A DNA stretch of 64,000 nt, from positions 79,061 through 143,060 of the IMG/VR virus record IMGVR_UViG_3300040758_000214. One strand, given 5' to 3'. Source of the DNA: a virus. Positions within the stretch are counted from its first letter, which is position 1. The number at the start of each line of letters is the position of its first letter. The translations under genes were made by a program, and so were the position numbers. This document shows, piece after piece, positions 57,701 through 64,000 of this stretch. Below the pieces are notes generated by a model. It did no database searches, was not told the DNA's origin, and was given only the letters and a program-made list of their open reading frames with translations.

Positions 57701-58843
57701 TGCATTCTCTGAATCCTTCTTTAAATTAACGTCAAAATCTATTTGTCTTTTCTTAAATAAATGAGTAGGAACATTATTTCCAACCATATTTTTTACATCT
57801 GAATTTTTAATAGTATCTTCTTCTGATGTACTTTGAACTGGTTCTGGATGTAATAATTCATCCTTATACTTTTTATCAATATGTAATAAAGCCTTATTTA
57901 ATTTTACAAGAGGAATTGATTTTGATGTCTTTTTAGATTTATTAAAATTTCCACTAACCTTATATAATATAGAAGCAATTGCTATTTTCTTAGCCTCATC
58001 ATTATCAGTCTCTTTAGTTTGAACTCTATCCAATTCAACTTTATCCTTTGATAAATATCTTGCAATTGCAGATTTAATTCTAGGAGTTTTTATCTCAGGA
58101 TTATCTATACTTATTTTATTAACAACTTCATCAGATGCATTTTGTACTTCCTCAGAATGTTCATCCTCAATATTTTCTATTTCATCTGGATGTCTTGAAA
58201 CTCTTACATTCTTAAGTAAATTATATAAAAGGTTAAATCTAAATACTTTATCCTTAATTAATAATCTATATCTTGTACTTCTATCCCCTACAAATGCCAA
58301 TAACATATTATCATATGGTAAAGATTCATCAGGATTTTTAATTTTTTGTATAAATGGAAATATCTTTCGATTAGCAAATACTGGAATTCCCTTATCAACA
58401 TCTATTGAATATAAAAAAATTTTCCTATAATTAGAGGGAAATTGTGAAAATATAGAGTCAATTATACTTGTTAAAAATACTCCATACCTTGACCTGAAAT
58501 TTGAAGGTTTAAATTTTAAATTTAACGCTTGAATAAAATTAGATATATCAACAATAATATTTTGTCCACTTGGAACCTTTTGTTGTGTAGAATATGCATT
58601 TAATTTAAATTTATCCCTATATAATTTCTTAATCTCGGATTTCCAAAATGTTCTCGGAACTTTAGTTATAGGAACAACCACAGTCTTAAAGTCCATATAC
58701 CTTATATTCAACTTTGGGTAGTCTTCTAAGAATGTAGAATTCTCAGAAAAATATAAAATTACAAAGGGCCTTTTAGGATCTATCTGATATCTTATTCCAT
58801 CCACTTGTTGATTATATAATCTTAATACTTCGAACTTTACCAT
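54719..58843 (-). CDS. RNA polymerase beta subunit, set 2
   Basis: A 1374-residue RpoB homologue in one chain, slightly longer than the bacterial protein. It has FGNIDPLDTPEGENIGI, GYNFEDGVVINERL, GDKLANRHGNKGIIS near residue 1090 with the active-site lysine and histidine, and the C-terminal REGGQKLGEMDTYSL. The first 330 residues include a charged, disordered linker (about 225-330) with no bacterial match that I can see. It lies directly downstream of the two beta' pieces. One of the two phage polymerases may be packaged in the virion for early transcription, but sequence alone does not say which. Confidence 0.95.
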   Translation of the reverse strand: MVKFEVLRLYNQQVDGIRYQIDPKRPFVILYFSENSTFLEDYPKLNIRYMDFKTVVVPITKVPRTFWKSEIKKLYRDKFKLNAYSTQQKVPSGQNIIVDISNFIQALNLKFKPSNFRSRYGVFLTSIIDSIFSQFPSNYRKIFLYSIDVDKGIPVFANRKIFPFIQKIKNPDESLPYDNMLLAFVGDRSTRYRLLIKDKVFRFNLLYNLLKNVRVSRHPDEIENIEDEHSEEVQNASDEVVNKISIDNPEIKTPRIKSAIARYLSKDKVELDRVQTKETDNDEAKKIAIASILYKVSGNFNKSKKTSKSIPLVKLNKALLHIDKKYKDELLHPEPVQSTSEEDTIKNSDVKNMVGNNVPTHLFKKRQIDFDVNLKKDSENAFNVLSKANIPLKVEKVEMVEKLGKNTELDKSDEIVLKATLKDEFGNIHHINIDLPKIDAYGTFKVNGQRKCLINQIVLNPITFPEPYDSRFTSSYSSFHIWSKRTRKLKYLEIYMGNYTIPFSICLFFLFGFDETLREYGIGHQIVDKIQAKTPYACRLNETQYIVFTDINTPLKEEICESFVHANVYSYNIQKKFGTREFFNDFIIKLTGRTQSTYMILSNQENLIDPIVEQVLANEQLPHKLNEIMKYMATKVVEGYATDRNSLDHQRIRNSEVLIHLVQKQVHAAYTEYKGQVLSGNKNAKFNIPQGKILSEFINSEIVTDIEYANPIEEMSTMTRLSPVGKSVGGIPGKEAIQVSARNVHDSYFGNIDPLDTPEGENIGIVQHLSVNAALTSSRGLIHTKPINDDEKSGLLSTSSVLIPFVENNDGARVMMAVNQARQALPLKNPEPPVVQSGYESLLTNVLSDNFIKKAPFDGKISFLSNDLIIVKGKDREVKISLEPVYLKSGSGKDTLSIFIPRVRFGQVVKQGSILAEGSAVSQGTISMGRTLCVAVMPYKGYNFEDGVVINERLINEDKLTSVHGIEVEMLISEKDRLLYISRMGTMTHKGEPLLRKTAGELEQLLGYSEGDEDEYEEIHGGQVDLKSPGGIIVDIQVYSNLPSSKFPMLKELIDRTNKKHERISEEKFTVRHKSIAGVLVKFKIQQELRVGLGDKLANRHGNKGIISLIEKDGDMPKTPWGDSIDMILNPVGIIGRMNLGQLYEIYIGLIAKNLAVKMVQTNDQKKVADGLRKILPLLDNTKNKMYSTRLILAIEKMPHSNYQQLVSQIKNTGFFPIIVPPFQAPTHVQIKQAMDLLGLKSGYKLKIPEYNIYTTNDVPIGYMYIQKLEQIGEMKIYSRSTGPVTGKTLQPTSGKRREGGQKLGEMDTYSLISYNTPILLSEMLGPLSDDHMTKNEMINDIIHHGSTKYRDAKSAPVQDLIKSYFIALMLTGR

Positions 58844-58846
58844 AGT

Positions 58847-59530
58847 TTAATGATCCTCTTTCTTTTTAACAAGCGTGCCACTCATAATCTTTTCAATAAT
58901 TGATGGTTCAAGATCTGTCTCACTTATTAATCCGGTTTTTATTACTTCATTGACGTTCTCAAATCCAAGTCCTTGAAGGAATCCGCTTGAAAATATATTT
59001 TTCTTAATATTAACCATTATTGGGTCCCAAGGATGTCCTAACCTCGCCGGTAACGAAGGATTACTTCGATCACGTAAACATTGAGAAAGTAAAACTTCCA
59101 TATGTATTGCATCCATATTTGAAGTACCATATATTGCATATAATTTTCTAAATAAATGTTCTGGTGATTTTGAAATTTCACGTCCCCCAATTAATCTTTC
59201 TATATATGCAACTTGTTGTTTAATTTCAACAGCTTCCAATGGAGCTTCCAAAACAATTGAATCTTTTTTATAATCTAATTCTATAGATTCTTTCCCATGT
59301 TGAATTATATGAATAATATTTAATTTAATTGGATAATCCAAAATTAAATTAAATATTACATCTTCAAATTCGATTTGTGAAACAAGACTCTTACACCAAA
59401 CATCTTGATCAGTAATAATTATATTATCACCTATTTTGTAATATGAGAGATCAATAGTTATTTTACAATCTTTCAAACAAGCTAATATATTACCTTGTTG
59501 TGAGAAATAATGAGATATTTTATTAGGCAC
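58847..59530 (-). CDS. RNA polymerase beta' subunit, C-terminal part, set 2
   Basis: A 227-residue protein whose last 100 residues match the end of bacterial beta': SNMDAIHMEVLLSQCL (like the DKHIEVIVRQM helix), then FSSGFLQGLGFENVNEVI (like the ESFISAASFQETTRVL helix). The catalytic and trigger-loop parts are in the preceding gene, so beta' is split into two polypeptides here. The N-terminal 100 residues are beta-rich and may be a sandwich-barrel insertion. It is 5 bp from beta' N and 3 bp from beta. Confidence 0.8.
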   Translation of the reverse strand: MPNKISHYFSQQGNILACLKDCKITIDLSYYKIGDNIIITDQDVWCKSLVSQIEFEDVIFNLILDYPIKLNIIHIIQHGKESIELDYKKDSIVLEAPLEAVEIKQQVAYIERLIGGREISKSPEHLFRKLYAIYGTSNMDAIHMEVLLSQCLRDRSNPSLPARLGHPWDPIMVNIKKNIFSSGFLQGLGFENVNEVIKTGLISETDLEPSIIEKIMSGTLVKKKEDH

Positions 59531-59535
59531 TTTAA

Positions 59536-61878
59536 TTATTCCTCCATTAGTGGATCATTCATTACAATATCATTAAGCATGTTTCTTACAGATAGTTTAA
59601 TGCTACCTCCGACGTGAAATTCTTTCATAATTCCCTGCGTGCTCCTCTCACCCAAGATTTGTCCTGCAATTACTCCTATATATGGTGTTTTATGCCTCAT
59701 CAATAATTTTCCATAACATATATGACAAATCTTAGGTGACTCACAATATATTGGCGAACGTAAATGAATTAATTGTCCGACTTTAAATTTTTTAGGATCA
59801 AATTCTTCAACTTCACCATTGACTACAACATACCGACCTGTTATTTTTTTCATTAAATCAGATTCTAATTTAATATCTAGAGTTCTAGAAGTTTTACAAT
59901 CTGTTAAATATGGGTCGGCTTCAACCGAATTTAAAAGATAAACAAGTTTTCTTGAGAGGTAGCCAGTATCTGCTGTCGAAAGTACTCTCGAAATGATACC
60001 TTTTCGAGCACCTGAAGAAGCCAAAAAATACTCAGTAGGTTTAAGTCCTTCAGTATAAGATCCTTTAATAGTAGGTAAAATTTTTCCAGTCGCATCTGCA
60101 ACAATTCCTTTAGATACAAGTATCTGAAAAGGCTGATCGACTCCTTTCGTGGCACCACTATCTAATAAGTCATAAAAACCACTGCCCTCTTTTTTAAGAT
60201 ATTCAACTAATATTTTTCTCATTTGTTGTAATAATTCATTATCTTTTTCAGTATCAGTTCCAGTTAATTTCTTTTTTAAATCATATATTTCTTTAGGCAA
60301 TATTAAATTTTCTAAAGTAAATGTAGGGGAAAGAATAGTTGCAAATTTAAATCCAACTTTTCCTAATTTAGATGTAGTTTTTATTGCTTCTTCATCTCCA
60401 TATTTATCTACTATATCTGAAATTAAATTATTCACCATTTTCTTATCAACTAATTCATTAATAAATATATGATCTTTTGGTAGACAATTATTAAAAATTG
60501 CCTTACCCATTGTAGTATTTCTTCCATTATATACTACTGGATTATATGGATTTTTTGCTTCTTCTAGATCTTTTTCAGTTACATGTATTGCAGGTTTATT
60601 AATCTTAATGTCTTTAGTGATCACATATAATCCCGTACATATTTCTTTAGATAATTCAAATGCTAAACTTTTAGATGAATCTCCAGAAACTGCAGTCATC
60701 ATTTTTTGTATAGCTTCTGCCTGCGCTTCCTCCGAAATTGGAAGATAAATAGCCATTTGGTCGCCATCAAAATCAGCATTCCAACCAGAACATTGGGCTC
60801 CGCATATTTGAATTGTCTCACCGTTAATTAATATTGGTTTAACAGCTCTTAGTGACTCACGATGAAGATCCGGGTCCCGCTTTGCAAGTACTACTCTTCC
60901 CATCATTGCCACTTCAGTAGCTTCAAAAAACATATCATAAAGAGCAGGCGGAATTTTATCACCATTTTTTATACTTTTGATTACACGCTCAACTGAATCT
61001 ACAGACAAATCAGACTTTGTAAATGCTTTGACTTCTCTTTCAAGTTTCTTTTGATCAACTCTTCCCGCATATAATAACTGATGTAAAACAAATGGTTTAA
61101 ATATATTTACGGCTATTTTCAATGGAAGTCCAATTTCATTAACTTTTAGATTTGGGCCTGGGGTAATGACTGCCCGTCCAGAAAAGTCTACACGTTTGGA
61201 TAATAATTGATCTCGAATGACTCCGAATTTTTTACCAATTTTAGTTCTAATAAAATCATCATGTGCAATGACAGCTTTTTGTAATCCATAATTTAATAAG
61301 TCGAATAGTGGACCTTTATGTCCTGCACTTTTAACTTGGAAAGATCTTCTTATTATAGTTACATAATAATCATTTAATGGATCTGCCATTATGGTTCCAT
61401 CTACATCTTTTGTAATAGGTCTTAAATCTGGTGGAATTACTGGAACTTTATCTAGGAATAGAGTTTTATCTTCGTATGCTTTTTGTAGAACACCAATAAA
61501 TTTATCACGATCAGAAGATCCTCCTCTAAAATTAATTTTTGGAAAGATCTTTATGAATTCATTTATGCCTGTAATTCCATTATCAACTTCAATTAGTTGA
61601 CCTTCTTTATCTAAAGAGAATTGACTTTCAGTTGAAATAAATTTAATTATTCTTCTATCTAATTGAATTAATACTTTATATGCAGAAGGATGAATTACAA
61701 ATGCATTTAGATTAATAAATGAGTATTTATTTCTTCTATCAGATGAACCTTCAATTCCAAATATTTTTTCTGAAAGTAATCCATCTTGTTGAAATTCTCC
61801 GGTTCTTGTATAAAATTCAGTGGATGTTACTGGAGTTAAACCTTTAACGAATTGCTCTAGATTTAAGAATTTAATCAT
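59536..61878 (-). CDS. RNA polymerase beta' subunit, N-terminal part, set 2
   Basis: A 780-residue RpoC homologue. Landmarks are KRVDFSGRAVITPG, the catalytic NADFDGD at residues 367-373, a zinc site CESPKICHICYGK, and the trigger-loop helix GQILGERSTQGIMKEFHVGG near the end. The N-terminal zinc finger of bacterial beta' is missing here, unlike in set 1. The rest of beta' is encoded by the following gene. The order is beta'N, beta'C, beta, the reverse of the bacterial rpoBC operon. Confidence 0.94.
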   Translation of the reverse strand: MIKFLNLEQFVKGLTPVTSTEFYTRTGEFQQDGLLSEKIFGIEGSSDRRNKYSFINLNAFVIHPSAYKVLIQLDRRIIKFISTESQFSLDKEGQLIEVDNGITGINEFIKIFPKINFRGGSSDRDKFIGVLQKAYEDKTLFLDKVPVIPPDLRPITKDVDGTIMADPLNDYYVTIIRRSFQVKSAGHKGPLFDLLNYGLQKAVIAHDDFIRTKIGKKFGVIRDQLLSKRVDFSGRAVITPGPNLKVNEIGLPLKIAVNIFKPFVLHQLLYAGRVDQKKLEREVKAFTKSDLSVDSVERVIKSIKNGDKIPPALYDMFFEATEVAMMGRVVLAKRDPDLHRESLRAVKPILINGETIQICGAQCSGWNADFDGDQMAIYLPISEEAQAEAIQKMMTAVSGDSSKSLAFELSKEICTGLYVITKDIKINKPAIHVTEKDLEEAKNPYNPVVYNGRNTTMGKAIFNNCLPKDHIFINELVDKKMVNNLISDIVDKYGDEEAIKTTSKLGKVGFKFATILSPTFTLENLILPKEIYDLKKKLTGTDTEKDNELLQQMRKILVEYLKKEGSGFYDLLDSGATKGVDQPFQILVSKGIVADATGKILPTIKGSYTEGLKPTEYFLASSGARKGIISRVLSTADTGYLSRKLVYLLNSVEADPYLTDCKTSRTLDIKLESDLMKKITGRYVVVNGEVEEFDPKKFKVGQLIHLRSPIYCESPKICHICYGKLLMRHKTPYIGVIAGQILGERSTQGIMKEFHVGGSIKLSVRNMLNDIVMNDPLMEE

Positions 61879-61880
61879 AG

Positions 61881-62105
61881 TTAATATCCTTTAGAATGTC
61901 TAAAATTATTACATTTTGCATTTATTGGTTTTAACTCATCAGAACAAGTAATTATATCTGGGATTAATTCATTAATAGTACATTTCAAACAATTATTACA
62001 TGGATAATATATCCATCTATTTGCACGAAATGACCAACCATGAGTAGTATAATTATATGGAGTATTTAATGTATTATTGTACAATAATGGAGAATCATCA
62101 TTCAT
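61881..62105 (-). CDS. Cys-rich INELI-family paralogue A (74 aa)
   Basis: It contains CNNCLKCTINELIPDIITC and a later C in KPINAKC. The pattern C-x2-C-x6-[ND]-x-L-I-x4-C-x8-C is shared by eight genes in a row here and three at 29.6-30.3 kb. It starts MNDDSPLLY, like paralogue E. Function unknown. Confidence 0.7.
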   Translation of the reverse strand: MNDDSPLLYNNTLNTPYNYTTHGWSFRANRWIYYPCNNCLKCTINELIPDIITCSDELKPINAKCNNFRHSKGY

Positions 62106-62355
62106 AATTAAGCACCTTTAAATCTTCAATATATTTTTCACAACGTTTATCTTGATCAGGTTTAATATTATATTTACAAGTTATCATTCCAGTAATTAAT
62201 TTATTAATAATTTTATTTTCACAAAACCAACAAGTTCTATAAATAAAACATCCAAATTCAGGACTATAGTAATGCCTATCATTAAAAGCATTTAGTACAA
62301 GTCTGTTAGTTTTATATTCATCATATAAAAAGTTTATCTCATTATTCATATTCAA
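62098..62355 (-). CDS. Cys-rich INELI-family paralogue B (85 aa)
   Basis: It has CWFCENKIINKLITGMITC and KPDQDKRC. The N-terminus (NEINFLYDEYKTN) is nearly the same as in paralogue D. It overlaps both neighbours by a few bases. Confidence 0.7.
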   Translation of the reverse strand: MNMNNEINFLYDEYKTNRLVLNAFNDRHYYSPEFGCFIYRTCWFCENKIINKLITGMITCKYNIKPDQDKRCEKYIEDLKVLNYE

Positions 62356-62558
62356 TCCTTTTTATAATTATAACAAGTTATTTCCATTAATTTTCCTCTT
62401 ATATTTAATTTATAATATCTTGGTATATTTTTTATAGTTCCCCAATTTAAACATATTTTATGTTGTAATAGATCATTTATAAATAAATTTTTGCATGTAT
62501 TACAAATTTCAAAAGGCTCACCATTAAAACAATGTATTTCATCATTCATTTTTTTCAC
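62352..62558 (-). CDS. Cys-rich INELI-family paralogue C (68 aa)
   Basis: It has CNTCKNLFINDLLQHKIC with a more distant last cysteine (EITCYNYKKD). It is the most divergent of the central members. It overlaps paralogues B and D. Confidence 0.65.
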   Translation of the reverse strand: MKKMNDEIHCFNGEPFEICNTCKNLFINDLLQHKICLNWGTIKNIPRYYKLNIRGKLMEITCYNYKKD

Positions 62559-62802
62559 TTATCCTTTTAAATTTTTCACAATGGCATCTAGTATTAATAT
62601 TTGGTTTTATATTATATATACAAGTAACATTTCCACTTATTAATTTATCTATTCTAATATTTTTACAAGTAGTACATTTAGTATAGATATAACATTTTCC
62701 TTCTTCAATATATCTATGTGTAGCCCAAAACTCAAAAGACCTTGCAAAATCATAAACTGAAGTCTTATATTCATCATACAAAAAATTTATCTCATCATTC
62801 AT
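62542..62802 (-). CDS. Cys-rich INELI-family paralogue D (86 aa)
   Basis: It has CTTCKNIRIDKLISGNVTC and KPNINTRCHC. The N-terminus NEINFLYDEYKTS is close to that of paralogue B. Function unknown. Confidence 0.7.
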   Translation of the reverse strand: MNDEINFLYDEYKTSVYDFARSFEFWATHRYIEEGKCYIYTKCTTCKNIRIDKLISGNVTCIYNIKPNINTRCHCEKFKRISEKNE

Positions 62803-62803
62803 A

Positions 62804-63040
62804 TTACATTCCTTTATACCAAAATGTCCATCCTTTACATAGTCCTTTAAAAGGTTTTAATTCTTTAGAACATGTAACCATCCCTTTTATTAATTCATTA
62901 TATTTTATATGTTTACAACTTTGACATGGGATATAAACTAAACAATTAGTCCTTTTGTAAAATAAATGAAAATCTGAGGTAATAAACATAAAATGTCTTT
63001 CAACATATTCATCATACAATAATGGTGATTTATCATTCAT
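62804..63040 (-). CDS. Cys-rich INELI-family paralogue E (78 aa)
   Basis: It has CQSCKHIKYNELIKGMVTC and LKPFKGLC. It starts MNDKSPLLYDEY, similar to paralogue A. Function unknown. Confidence 0.7.
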   Translation of the reverse strand: MNDKSPLLYDEYVERHFMFITSDFHLFYKRTNCLVYIPCQSCKHIKYNELIKGMVTCSKELKPFKGLCKGWTFWYKGM

Positions 63041-63042
63041 AA

Positions 63043-63291
63043 TTATCTCGCTTTAATAAATTTTATATCTTCTGACTTTCTTAGTTTAAAATTTAATTTA
63101 TGCCCAGTACATATAATACTTCCGCTTATACTTTTAAGATGTTCTGGACATGTACAAATTGCTACATATTGTAATTCATCTATTAACAAATTTTTACAAA
63201 AGTCACAAATATTTGGAATTGACTCTACTTTAAGATCCCATATGCTTTTAAAATTCAAAAAATTATTTATTCCCCAATATTTATCGCTCAT
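63043..63291 (-). CDS. Cys-rich INELI-family paralogue F (82 aa)
   Basis: It has CDFCKNLLIDELQYVAIC followed by LKSISGSIIC. The third cysteine position carries a CTC pair. The gene overlaps the next upstream gene by 4 bp. Function unknown. Confidence 0.65.
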   Translation of the reverse strand: MSDKYWGINNFLNFKSIWDLKVESIPNICDFCKNLLIDELQYVAICTCPEHLKSISGSIICTGHKLNFKLRKSEDIKFIKAR

Positions 63292-63470
63292 AATTCACTT
63301 CCTTTAAATTCTTTACAAATAAACATCCACTCTTTAACATTAAAATGTAAATTTTGAGTATCTTCTTTTAAACATTCTGTATAAAATAATAATTCATCTA
63401 TATGCCTATATTTACATTTTCTACATAATGGAAAAACACTTAAAGTCCTAAATATATCATATTCGTCCAT
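63288..63470 (-). CDS. Cys-rich INELI-family paralogue G (60 aa)
   Basis: It has CRKCKYRHIDELLFYT and a last cysteine in MFICKEFKGS. It is the shortest of the group and starts MDEYDIF. Function unknown. Confidence 0.65.
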   Translation of the reverse strand: MDEYDIFRTLSVFPLCRKCKYRHIDELLFYTECLKEDTQNLHFNVKEWMFICKEFKGSEL

Positions 63471-63471
63471 T

Positions 63472-63849
63472 TCACTTCCTTCTAGAAATTATAAAGTCAC
63501 TTGGTTTATATTTTGAACAATGTCCTTTTTTATTTATGGTTGAATTTTCTAAACATACAACTGGACTTTCTATTAATTGATTGTAAAATCTATTTCTACA
63601 TTTTTTACATAGATTATATCTTAAATAATATTCTTGACGTTCTTCAGTTGTCATAAGCCATTTAGGATGAAGGTGTTTTATTGAATATGTTTGTGTTGCC
63701 ATAGATTGAACTGAAACTAAACTTTTAGATATTAATTTTGGATAATAATATCTATATACTGGTTCTAATAATAATGGTGACATTACAGTTTTATAAATAT
63801 CATTTTGATCCTTCTTTTTACTTTTTCTTGACATACTAAAACCTTTCAC
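63472..63849 (-). CDS. Cys-rich INELI-family paralogue H, extended (125 aa)
   Basis: The C-terminal half carries CKKCRNRFYNQLIESPVVC and KKGHCSKY. The N-terminal 60 residues are an extra basic segment (MKGFSMSRKSKKKD). It is the first gene of the tandem array. An internal ATG (MSRKSKKKD) is an alternative start. Confidence 0.65.
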   Translation of the reverse strand: MKGFSMSRKSKKKDQNDIYKTVMSPLLLEPVYRYYYPKLISKSLVSVQSMATQTYSIKHLHPKWLMTTEERQEYYLRYNLCKKCRNRFYNQLIESPVVCLENSTINKKGHCSKYKPSDFIISRRK

Positions 63850-63852
63850 AAT

Positions 63853-64000
63853 TTAGATCATAATTTTATTCAATGTTTTTGTTATATTTCCTTTTTTAGC
63901 GGCTATATCTTCGGGTTTAGGAATATCATTAGAAAATTTTTTACGGAGCATAGTCAATCTTATAATTACTTTTTTAATTTGATCTTGATCTGCATTTTCA
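63853..64000 (-). CDS. Hypothetical protein, 5' end beyond the window
   Basis: The frame is open from the window edge and stops at 63853. The visible 48 residues are basic and helical (IKKVIIRLTMLRKKFSND). No family is recognised. Confidence 0.55.
   Translation of the reverse strand, partial: ENADQDQIKKVIIRLTMLRKKFSNDIPKPEDIAAKKGNITKTLNKIMI

Noticed and set aside
1-64000. CRISPR array or transposase
   Set aside because: No regularly spaced direct repeats and no transposase motifs are visible. The only mobile gene is the HNH endonuclease.

Overview
The window is strongly AT-rich and densely coded. Every gene I accept lies on the minus strand, with short gaps or small overlaps. It carries two separate sets of multi-subunit RNA polymerase beta and beta' genes, T4-like recombination and topoisomerase genes (Rad50/Mre11-like gp46/gp47, type IIA topoisomerase subunits), an SF2 helicase, an HNH homing endonuclease, a tRNA cluster and dozens of small zinc-ribbon proteins. 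This combination points to a very large tailed bacteriophage. A signal-peptide lipoprotein and genes resembling the enterobacterial yjfJ/yjfK stress genes suggest, weakly, a Gram-negative host. No structural, packaging or lysis genes are in the window.

Layout (minus-strand transcription runs from high to low coordinates). 63.9-61.9 kb: eight tandem small Cys-rich paralogues. 61.9-54.7 kb: RNA polymerase set 2 (beta' N part, beta' C part, beta). 54.7-42.2 kb: a low-gene-density region with seven ordinary tRNA genes (Pro, Gln, Asn, Met-like, Asp, Leu, Tyr), two abnormal tRNA loci, several long structured RNA elements, a recurrent AT-rich promoter-like motif, intrinsic terminators and small genes. 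41-28 kb: replication and repair (putative ssDNA-binding protein, MoxR-like AAA+ with VWA partner, topoisomerase subunits, helicase), a SpoU methyltransferase, QueD, and families of tandemly duplicated zinc proteins. 28-26 kb: a paralogous family, some members of which start with an FVTNSSST leader. 25.8-21.8 kb: gp47, a homing endonuclease and gp46. 21-12.3 kb: a radical SAM gene followed by a ubiquitin-like conjugation cluster. 11.9-5.7 kb: RNA polymerase set 1. 5.7-0.6 kb: a putative membrane-stress cluster (exported protein, AAA+ ATPase, DUF2491 protein, PspA-like coiled coil).

The most exciting locus is the ubiquitin-like system at 12.3-19.7 kb. It holds an E2-like protein with an HVCLG active-site loop, a JAMM peptidase with a perfect H-x-H-x7-S-x2-D motif, a ThiF/E1-like enzyme, and a beta-grasp protein ending in GRKG that carries two SAP-like DNA-binding repeats. 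A second ThiF protein lies beside a second possible E2-like protein. The arrangement resembles the plasmid PRTRC set (ThiF, A, B, C), but the fusions are distinctive. The E2, JAMM and E1 reading frames overlap, so they are probably made together.

The second notable theme is RNA. One tRNA has its 3' half placed 13 nt ahead of its 5' half, as in a circularly permuted tRNA. Another has about 100 extra nucleotides. At least seven other elements are closed by long, nearly perfect stems, and one has an A-B-A'-B' pseudoknot pairing. Promoter-like motifs and terminators define short transcription units here, including a candidate small RNA with an anti-Shine-Dalgarno stretch. Family assignments come from motif recognition by eye; no database search was possible.
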